A program made the translations under genes and the position numbers. From NCBI GenBank assembly GCA_963565915.1, contig OY751485.1, positions 372,001 to 436,000 on the forward strand: a stretch of 64,000 nt of DNA. Reading direction: 5' to 3'. Below, in pieces: positions 56,336 to 64,000 of the stretch (positions are counted from its first letter, which is position 1; every line of letters starts with the position of its first letter). This stretch comes from Entoloma clypeatum. Lineage: Eukaryota > Basidiomycota > Agaricomycetes > Agaricales > Entolomataceae. The notes below the pieces were generated by a model that saw nothing but the letters and a program-made list of their open reading frames with translations, did no database searches and was not told where the DNA came from.

Positions 56336-57282
56336 GTGATATCATGTATTTCAGGACATGGATGGAACAGCATTTGAACATACGGCACAGTATGGACAGC
56401 GATACAAAAATCATATCAATGATACATCACGAAACATATATCTGGGAGGATGAGCAGGTCTCTTCAAATTGTTATAATCGGGCTTTTGTCCAGGTAAATT
56501 AGACATGTTGCAACTTATAAGGTCAAGCGCTGGATGTTGAATGAAATATGCCTGATGAAAAAGCTTGCAATTGACCCTGAATCAACTAGCCTCGCTTTCA
56601 AGTTCTTTGTTGAAGATAAAAGACCCAACTTGTGTGGCGTTTGGGTAGATTTCAAGATGCGATGAAGAAGAGAAGACAAGATACAGTCAATCCAGCTGGC
56701 TACGTCCTGTCTAACAGATTATTTCGTTTCAAATTGCTCTGTACCAGCTTAGATAGGTTGTACAATGCCGCCTGAGGCGTTTAACAACGGAAATTTCGGT
56801 CCGGAAGCAGCCTCTGCTGCAACCCATACTCTGTAATAACCCATAGGTCCCAGGGGTCCACCGAGGGGTATGTGTTATTACAGAGTCGACTGTAGATTGA
56901 TAGAAATGATCCCCAATCCTATCCTGGGAAGAACAATGCCGCGTATTGTTAGTACTGCTGTGTTTAGCCTGGCACTGCTGGTCCTGACTCGGATGCCCTC
57001 AATCCTACATGCATAACTAACCGCGTGTAGCGGACTCCTCGACGATTCTCCTTGTTCGGTAGGGAAATCGGAGCCACTCCTGGAAGGCTCGGATGTACAT
57101 GTGTCGGGTTCCTCTGTTCATTTTGTTTCTTCTCTAAATCTCGTCAGGTAGTATATGTTCACGTTGTCGCCTTGAATATGCAGTCGTCATCCGCTTTCCT
57201 TCCGAGCTCACCGAGGCCACGCTGTTTTTGTTTACTGTTTTGTTGTTTCCGAGTCCTTACTAGTATTGGAAGATCACGCGCG
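56336..57282. other. End of pogo element and spacer
   Basis: 56,510-56,670 has a coding-like stretch (KRWMLNEICLMKKLAIDPES, FKFFVEDKRPN) without a recognised family. 56,821-56,892 is the pogo right end. 56,895-57,282 shows no gene. Confidence 0.4.
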
Positions 57283-58890
57283 TCACGACATCTGGTTGAA
57301 TTTTATGATACCCAGCGCGAGAGCGACTTGCTCCCATGCTTCATCCGCTTCTTCCGAGCTGATTCCACCTTGAAGCAAGACTTTACTGAGAAGCGGGTAT
57401 GCATATGAAAATGTAGCGACATCGAAAGTCGCCTGCTCCGACAAGAACCGAAGTCGATATAGAACCCGAATTATCAACACTAATCAGGGAGATTAAAAGG
57501 TCAGTACTAATTCAATTCGAGAAGTCCGATAAGAACTCACAGTTCAGCGGCTCGGCTTGCAACTCCTCCGGCACTGCGGGTACGTTAAAACTCCTCAAAG
57601 TTGCAATCCCAACCCATCGCCTTATACTGTCAAGCCTTCCCGCCGTACAATTCGCCAGCTCCTGCAAACCGAACCACATCGACTTGACGTTCATTTTAAG
57701 ACGAGGAAACTTACAAGATACGTCGCGACAGCCTCCTCACCAACCAAAGACGTGCCCGCACTCGTCCCCAACACACCCTCCAACAACAACCCCGCCACCT
57801 CCGAAATCGCACCCCGGAACTCCTCAGCACCAGACGCAACCAGACTCCTGACGAAATACAAACCCCGCAGCAGGTTCTCCCTGATTCCAACCACACGCTG
57901 CCGGATCCTCGCCTCCTCCGCGAGCTGCGCATTAACAGCAGCCTGCTGCTGCTTTGTGAGAGCAGCTGCCCCGCTCCCATTCGGACCTGCCACCGTCTTC
58001 TTGTTAGCGACAGACTTGCGGACCTCCGCGTCCCACTTGGCGAGCTCGGCATCCTTGCCTATGGTGGTTTGGACTTTGTTCTTGTCCGAGGCCAAGACTA
58101 GAGGGTAAAGAAAAGGTTGAGAAACGACGGGTCCTTTGACAGAAGAACGTGGCTGACCATCAACATAAGTCGTCCCTTCCGGCGTCCCCAGGATCCCGAA
58201 ATCCAGCTCCGTCAACGATCCGATCAAGCTGGGATCGAGGTCGAGCTTTAGTTGGCTCATAACGCGGGGGAGGGTCGTACGTGCTGATAGCGCTGTAGCT
58301 GGCTTCTGCGAAAACCCTGTACAAGTTTTGGTAAACACCTAGCACAGAAGTTCAGGCTTGAGAGGATCGTACATTCGACTGGACAGCGCTAGCGTCCAAC
58401 ACAAGTTTGAGCAACCGATCCACATGTCGACTCGCCAACTGCCCAGGATCTGCCTTTGCTTTTTGACAGAGGTCGATCCATGTCTGGCGTGATGTCCCAC
58501 CTACAATGCGTTCATCAATTTCTATCGGGGAAGCAGCAGAAAGAAACGGAACTCACAAACCGTCGGATGATGCGCCAAAATCACCAGCTCCGCCACCAAT
58601 GCTTCCCTCACATCCTCCCCGACCTCTACCTCTTCCCCAAACGACACTGCACCAAACAACAAACTCGACAGCCTTGCATGCTTCGTCAACTGCGACGGAA
58701 CTTCATCACCCCCACTGCAGGTTTCGTGACCACATGACTCCCGCCACGCGCCAAGAACGAATTCACCCCATCCCTCACTACCCTATCGACGAGCTCCGGC
58801 ATCTCTGGAATCGTACTGCGGATAACACCATTCACATCCTTCCTCGTCTCCAGAGAAGAGCCTTCCACGCTCAGACGGACCAAGGCTAAG
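57283..58890 (-). pseudogene. GCN1 (translational activator) relic
   Basis: Minus-strand pieces follow the order of the HEAT-repeat protein Gcn1: LVRLSVEGSSLETRKDV, LVDRVVRDGVNSFLAR, VREALVAELVILAHHPTV, VFAEASYSAIST, LPRVMSQLKLDLDPSLIG, DAELAKWDAEVRKS, LTKQQQAAVNAQLAEEARIRQRV, RRWVGIATLRSF, VPEELQAEPLN, VLYRLRFLSEQATFD, EQVALALGIIKFN. Only a few hundred of the usual roughly 2,600 residues are present. It ends at TGA 57,283, and deletions or frameshifts occur at least before LPRVMSQ. Splice-like borders remain, so it is a DNA-level copy. Not functional as Gcn1. Confidence 0.8.
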
Positions 58891-59280
58891 GACCTGGGTC
58901 CTGCAGAGGCAAAAGTGTCTTCTTCGCCACAGGAGTGGAGTGGCGGTCTCAATGATGGACAGCGACACCCGAGGCGAATTCGACTCTGGCTGAAGTAAGA
59001 TTTGGGCTCTCGGCATTGGAGGGCGGGAAGAGAGACTTGAAGGTTAGAACGGAGGCAGCGCGGGTCTGTGCGTTACTTGACTTGGCGCTGTTGACGATCT
59101 GGGTTAATATGCGCTTTGGTGGGGATAGCTGAGGAACAAACCTGTGATGGCTGTTTTAAGGTTGATATCAGAGCGTAAGCGATATGAAAAACGACGGAGG
59201 ATTATCCAGCAATGAAATCTCGGGAGATCGCAGCAAAGCCTTTTCGATTGAGGGAAGAGGAGCTTCAGAGAGGTCCGCTT
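58891..59280. other. Spacer
   Basis: No gene supported. Minus-strand frames here may include the decayed 5' part of the GCN1 relic, but I cannot confirm it. Confidence 0.4.
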
Positions 59281-59408
59281 CATCAGCAAACCCTGGGTGG
59301 GTCTATGGATGCTATGGAGCGCTCCATAGCAAAGGTCCCCTGTTTTGTAGCACCCATAGTAACCCATAGCAACCTGTAGTGGCTGGTAGCACCCAGGGTT
59401 TGCTGATG
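59281..59408. mobile_element. Short MITE-like inverted repeat
   Basis: CATCAGCAAACCCTGGGTG at 59,281-59,299 and its exact reverse complement at 59,390-59,408 enclose a centre with further small palindromes (ATGGAGCGCTCCAT). No clear target duplication. Similar CTATGGC/GCTACAG words occur near 37.1 kb and 14.1 kb. Confidence 0.65.
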
Positions 59409-59631
59409 TTCGGTGATGAATATTTTGATGAAATCATCCAATGCAGTCTGAATGGCAAGAAAACGACAGGGCAAGTAGGTAGAGGAAAAACTTTACAAAG
59501 ACGTGTGGTGCGACGGTAGTTTTGGACATGAGTAACTTGATTACATTCTTCGTAATACCCTCGTGTTGCACAATTCGACATAATCATTTCACGGGTGCTT
59601 ATAATAATTGGTCACAATTACAACTCAATCA
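59409..59631. other. Spacer
   Basis: Short 3' flank of the next gene; nothing recognised. Confidence 0.4.
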
Positions 59632-60502
59632 TCATTCGTCCACAAAGAGATAGTCTATGATGTAGCTTGCTGCGTCCCGAAGATTTTCGAGGGAATTAGG
59701 GAAATCCCGCTCGATGATCGTTCTCGCTAAAGAATTCTCGATGTTCGGGTGAGCTGCTTCATTGCGGATATACCGAGTGGACTGAAGGGCCGACCAGCAA
59801 AATAGCATGAGGTGACGGTATGGATTGGGAATGGTTTCCCATGCGGTTGTGATGGTACGGCTGAGAACTGACTCCTGACCGTCTGGCTCCAGAACAAATT
59901 GGGCCCTTGTACGCATCTTGATGGTACCGAATTGACGAAGTGATTCGGGAAGTGGGTATTGGGTCGGCGAGATTTGATTCCATTGATGCCACCACATTGT
60001 AAAAGTTTGACATACTGGGAAAGAAATTAGGACACTTGGATTCAAGAGGGGGATGTTATGATGTACATTGAAATTCCTTTATTTGTAGAAATCTGAAAAA
60101 TTCCCTTATTAGAATTCGGCGCGTGTTTCGATGAAGGCACATTATGCTTAGGTCATGTAACTCTGTTTCCATCAGTGGAGCGTTGTATTTTGAGCATGGA
60201 AGAGGCTTACCTTTGCAAAGACTTTTGTAAATCTGTCTGCGCTCAAGAATATCTTCGAGGTGATGCTTCTTTACTATGGTGTCTTCAAGCTCCATCTTCG
60301 ACTGGCGGAAGCGATTCTTGTAACTCTGACGAGCCATCAGTGTGAGGATGCCAGGGGCGGAGTTAACGTGGATGTGATCGGAATGAAGATTGCTGGAAAG
60401 GGAACTCAGTTTGGCGAGTTCTGTGATGGGATCTGTCGTGGAAGTGAGGGTAAAAGAGGGTGTAGGGCTGTCGGGTGGAGTATAGCGGGTAACAAGCATC
60501 AT
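59632..60502 (-). CDS. Hypothetical protein, two exons
   Basis: Exons 60,502-60,211 and 60,014-59,632 (GT-AG intron of 196 bases; a small optional exon inside is possible) encode 224 residues. The first exon has a Pro/Thr/Ser-rich start and a basic, charged helix (MARQSYKNRFRQSKMELED, KKHHLEDILERRQIYKSL) that could form a coiled coil. The second exon is mixed (MWWHQWNQISPTQYPL, TAWETIPNPYRHLMLFCW, DFPNSLENLRDAASYIIDYL). No signal peptide or membrane segment is seen and no family is recognised. Phases agree and the second exon is uninterrupted, so I judge it more likely real than not. Confidence 0.5.
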
Positions 60503-60544
60503 AATTTTGAAATTTAGAAAGGTTATGTAGTTGACGGACTTCAA

Positions 60545-63500
60545 CTAGTTCAGCAGTCCTTAAATAAGCCCATACCTTACTCCTATCTAACAATCCACAT
60601 GTGAATTTATGTCTGACCATCTCACGTGAGCAATCTCACAAAACTTTTACTGATGATCTCAAGTGCGCGTTCTGCGTGGGTTTTGGGCGCCCGCGTGTGG
60701 ACCATCGTGAAGTTGGAATGGGGCGCAAGGTCGATGTGGACTCGTGGACGAAGATGGCTGTCACGCATTCAATGTGGGTGGTCTGTGACGAAGTGCTTGA
60801 AGTGCTGTACGCGCTATCCCATAATCCCCAAGCGAGGTGAAGGTTCCAATTCCAGGAACACATGTCTGCATTTTTTTCAACATTTTCATTCTAGTCTATC
60901 GAGCGTTACTCCCGTCCAGCTGGAAGCCTGAGAAGTGTATACAACCTGCAACCGTACCTCAGGCTGCATTCCCGACGCCAGCACGGCGGAGGTGATAATA
61001 CGGTGTTGTGTTTAAGGGCAGGAAGACTCGCTTGATGTGTAGGGTGTGCGCGAGTGGGTGTTGCGGATCGGGAGGTCGGGGCTGATATATGGTCTGTGGC
61101 TGGTCGGTTCGTGTGTTCTTTTTTTTTTCTGTCCTGATGTTTTCTCCACATGATAGCTCATACGCCAGATATGGTCGGTGCGGCCGGGGCGCTGTCGTCG
61201 TTTTCGGAACGGTTTGGGGATGTGGTGTGGGCTGCCGTTTGGGGAGGGGCAGGGGTTGTCCCCCAGTAGATGGCGGATAGGGAGGGTGAGGGCGTGAACT
61301 TGGATGTTTGGGAGGGGGAGAGGTCGTGGAGGGATCTGTCTGCACATAGGCTGCGGAAAATTTCGTCGCAAGATTTAGAGATTGTCGGTCATCACAGGAA
61401 GCATTCGTGAAGGTATACACTCCAGAGCTGTCTTATATGCGGCAGTCATTGATATATTTCCGTTGCAGTCCCAGAGTTGAAGGAGCGCCTTGATCTGCGC
61501 TCGCGGGAGAGCACAATCGGGAGCTTGTCCCTCATTTCCTCAGCCGAGATGTCAAAATTCACCGCATGGTTGAACCTTCTCAAAATTCCACAACGCAACA
61601 AGCCTACCCCTCAACTGGATATTCGATGTCGGCCATCTCATGTCTGCTTCTTCAATTAACAAAGACATCTGTGAAAGAGTTGTCAAGGATGAGTCGGAGC
61701 GGGTTTGCGTCCGTGCGCTGGTGTCAATGTTGGACAACTTCCACTTTCCGGTGGAGCAGGCTGTAAGCTGTAGCTGAAGGCGACGAGCTGAATGCGGATC
61801 AGGGGGCTGAGGTGGGTGTGGAAGAGCCGCAAGTACCGCATCGCGAACACCATCAACCATTGGCTGCAACTTGATCTCCCCAACCTTGAAAAGCACGATA
61901 CCAATACGGACCACAATACTCCATCCCCATCCCCATCGGCATCGTCACTGTCGCAAAACATCTACCTGCTGCTACGCATGAATCCCACGTCACATGGCTG
62001 CTCACGATTATCAGACCTTACGGAGCAAGTCTCAGGAAACGATCGATCTTGTGCAAGACACTCTCTCCCGCATTTCCGTGACTTTGGGGGGCCCATATAC
62101 TTGCCTTTGATTCTCAACAAATCCAGGGGGGCTCCCCTCATCTCCATGTTTTGACATATGTAGCCCACGCCCTTCTCGTCCATCTGGCGACCACGCAGAG
62201 GCTTTTGAAACCTTGACGATTGTATCAACCACCTCGCACATGTCTCGGCTGGTCATCTTTGGTGAATCTGGGAAGGATGTGCAAGCGGAAGATTTCGAGA
62301 CGGGGGTGCGAGAAGTGTGGTCATCGGCTTTATCGCGCCACTGAAGATCAACAGTCTCTTCTTTCCTTGTGCTCTATCATGCAGGAGACGGAGTTGATTA
62401 AGGTGACGAATATCGCGGAAAAGGGTTTTCAAACGCGTTGAACAGCAACAAGCGCTTCGTTCCTGCTGAGCCAGTACTCTTTTTTGCACCACATTGATCA
62501 GTCAAAATTCCAAGTTCCTCCGACAAGCTCTACAAGGTGGAAGCACAATGGGAGACGAGATGCCATCGTACAGGTGTTGATCATTATACGAACAACTCGT
62601 CTGGCGCTTAGGTTGTGGAAAAGGTCGTTTCAACGGGGTCCTTAGTAGATTTGTTGCTTCCGGCTTGGATGCCCCGCAGACCGCACTTCGCCGGAATTTT
62701 TTACATTTTCATGGCCAGGCTGTGGTGATCCTTGCGCTCGGATGCCATGATCGTCGTCATCGGGAACACTCTATTCCACGAGCGCTCCTGTTCTCTTACT
62801 TGGGCTGCGATGTGCTGCGGGCGTTGCGAAATGCCCATTCATGTCTCTTGAGAAGTCCCTCCCGGTTTTGGTTCAGCAAGCTATCGACAGACCGGGGACA
62901 CGGAATCGGAAGTCGTTCAAGTGTTGCTGGCGACGATCCCCCAGGAAGGTCATGCCGTCCAGGTTAAGGAGAATGACCCTGTCCCATCTACATTCACAGG
63001 CGTCGCAACAAGCGCGGCCCCAACGGTGTCGTCTCAGCATCGTGGGTTCATCATCGACATATTGCAGGGCGACTCACTCCCGTATGTCACCAGCATCGTG
63101 GACGACCAATGCTTTGTCACAGTGCAGCGCTCAGGCCCTCGCCGCTGTACAGGCTTCCCATGCCGCAACCCACGTGTCCGTTGATTTGGATGGGCAAGGA
63201 CCATATCAAGCTCTCGCCGCCCTCGTAAAGATCCTACGCGTATCGACAGATCTTGCGAAGCAGGGAGTCCTCACGCATGGGTTAGGACGGCGTCATGTCG
63301 GCTCTTACGTCTCCTTTTCAGGGCTCTGTTGGCCCTCCTAGAGGCCACGGTCAACTCTCAACGACTGTCTGGACGCAGGGAGTTGCGCAGAAACTATGTC
63401 TACAGCTGAAGAGCGAGCATCTGGATGAAGCACTCGGTTTACAGGTCGGAAGAATCTCTTACATGTTGCGAAATGTTCCTACGTACCGTTGGGGGATGTG

Positions 63501-64000
63501 TGGCAGCTGACGAAGGCAGATCCTGGGTTCATTTTCCAAGCTATTGTACCAGATTAGATTTGCGCATATCGCGAGGAATCGGAGTCCAAGTATCTACTAT
63601 CTATCCTTCTAGATTCGGAAGAACAAATATCATTCTTTGGTTGATACAGGCAAATTGGTCTTGACAACCTTGGTTTATTCTCCGTTGGTTCGCAGCCATG
63701 GTATCGCAACATGGATGCTCGAAGATTGGAAAAAAGTTTCTGGTGCATAAGTATTCTGGAATGTATGCGGTCGATTGGCGTGTAAATTTGACTTTGCTGA
63801 TCATCCAACAGTCCGTGTAGACACATTATCACCGGACTTTGGACGAAATCATAAGCGGCGATGATGTCGTACTGGTGAGTGGGAGAGGCACGAATTGAGG
63901 TTCTTCTATACATACCTCATGCTTAATCTAGTGGCGTCATTTACGTCAAAAACGAGGATTGAATGCGGTGACTCGGACCGGGGAACTGGAAAAAGTGAGA
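60545..64000. other. Unassigned sequence with broken coding-like frames
   Basis: Several plus-strand stretches look like decayed coding sequence: 61,470-61,790 (ERVVKDESERVCVRALVSML), 62,650-63,180 (VVQVLLATIPQEGHAVQVKEN, HRGFIIDILQGDSLPYVTS) and 63,130-63,340 (QALAALVKILRVSTDLAKQG). They shift frame repeatedly and I cannot name the families. A Pro-rich minus frame at 60,959-61,420 lies over a G-rich strand and is probably compositional. A poly-T run is at 61,119. Confidence 0.4.

Larger units (their letters stand above)
52376..56892 (+). mobile_element. Pogo-type transposon, decayed, with nested insertions
   Basis: Terminal inverted repeats begin CAGTCGACTCTGT and agree over about 23 bases with one mismatch. 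TA flanks both sides (52,374-52,375 and 56,893-56,894), as in Tc1/mariner/pogo elements. Both ends also carry AACCCATACTCTGTA-TAACCCATAG. Inside are the C-terminus of a pogo transposase, a Tc1 remnant, a hairpin repeat and a GC-rich remnant. The catalytic part of the pogo gene is missing. Confidence 0.75.

Noticed and set aside
60959..61420. 153-codon Pro-rich minus frame as a gene
   Set aside because: It overlies a G-rich plus strand, has no domain, and a shifted frame across the same bases is equally open and equally Pro/His-rich.

Overview
The window is fungal, and most likely from an Agaricomycete (mushroom-forming basidiomycete). Genes are split by many short GT-AG introns of about 45-65 bases. 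The protein families (alpha-kinase, divergent Hsp70-like protein, integrase-core protein, chromodomain Ty3 elements, a Ser-rich GPI protein) are ones expanded in Agaricomycetes. There are no operons, rRNAs, tRNAs or CRISPR arrays. I assigned names from conserved motifs read by eye; no database was searched.

Layout. (1) 0-10.2 kb carries four plus-strand genes: a protein with an RNase H1 N-terminal (viroplasmin-type) fold, an integrase-core DDE protein, an alpha-kinase with Cys-rich N-terminus, and a 13-exon Hsp70-like protein. Every splice junction I propose keeps frame to the stop. (2) 10.3-13.8 kb is a segment duplicated at 39.1-41.5 kb. Each copy carries an Hsp70 3' fragment, a small secreted protein gene and a broken TFIIS gene. 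(3) 14.3-36.9 kb is a GC-rich palindromic repeat blown apart by nested transposons. These are a 16-kb Ty3/gypsy composite (15,032-31,093, TSD GTTAA), a solo LTR (31,442-31,907, TSD GAGAA) and a 4.55-kb hAT element (32,192-36,743, 8-bp TSD with one mismatch). The composite holds two gag-pol units in inverted orientation plus a second, different pol. (4) 37.4-39.1 kb has a copia remnant, tandem repeats and hairpin-ended repeats. (5) 39.1-50.2 kb holds the second copy of the duplication and many fragments of conserved genes (TFIIS, PRP46/PLRG1, Hsp70, F-box/LRR, Mn superoxide dismutase). Between them lie apparently intact small genes: a Ser-rich GPI-type protein and an inverted pair of six-cysteine secreted proteins. 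(6) 50.6-52.1 kb is an intact 9-exon geranylgeranyl diphosphate synthase gene. (7) 52.4-56.9 kb is a pogo-type element containing a Tc1 remnant, a near-perfect hairpin repeat and a further GC-rich remnant. (8) 57.3-58.9 kb is a GCN1 relic. (9) 59.6-60.5 kb is an orphan two-exon gene. From 60.5 kb to the end I find only broken, unrecognised coding-like frames.

The main points of interest are structural. The two inverted gag-pol units are nearly identical over a sharply bounded tract of about 4.9 kb and diverge on both sides, and they share the same nonsense codons inside that tract, which points to recent conversion by a dead copy. The composite has unlike LTRs at its two ends but one target-site duplication. 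Its primer-binding site is complementary to the predicted start of its own transcript, as in self-priming Tf1-type elements. The interval looks like transposon-rich accessory chromatin that accumulates fragments of conserved genes.
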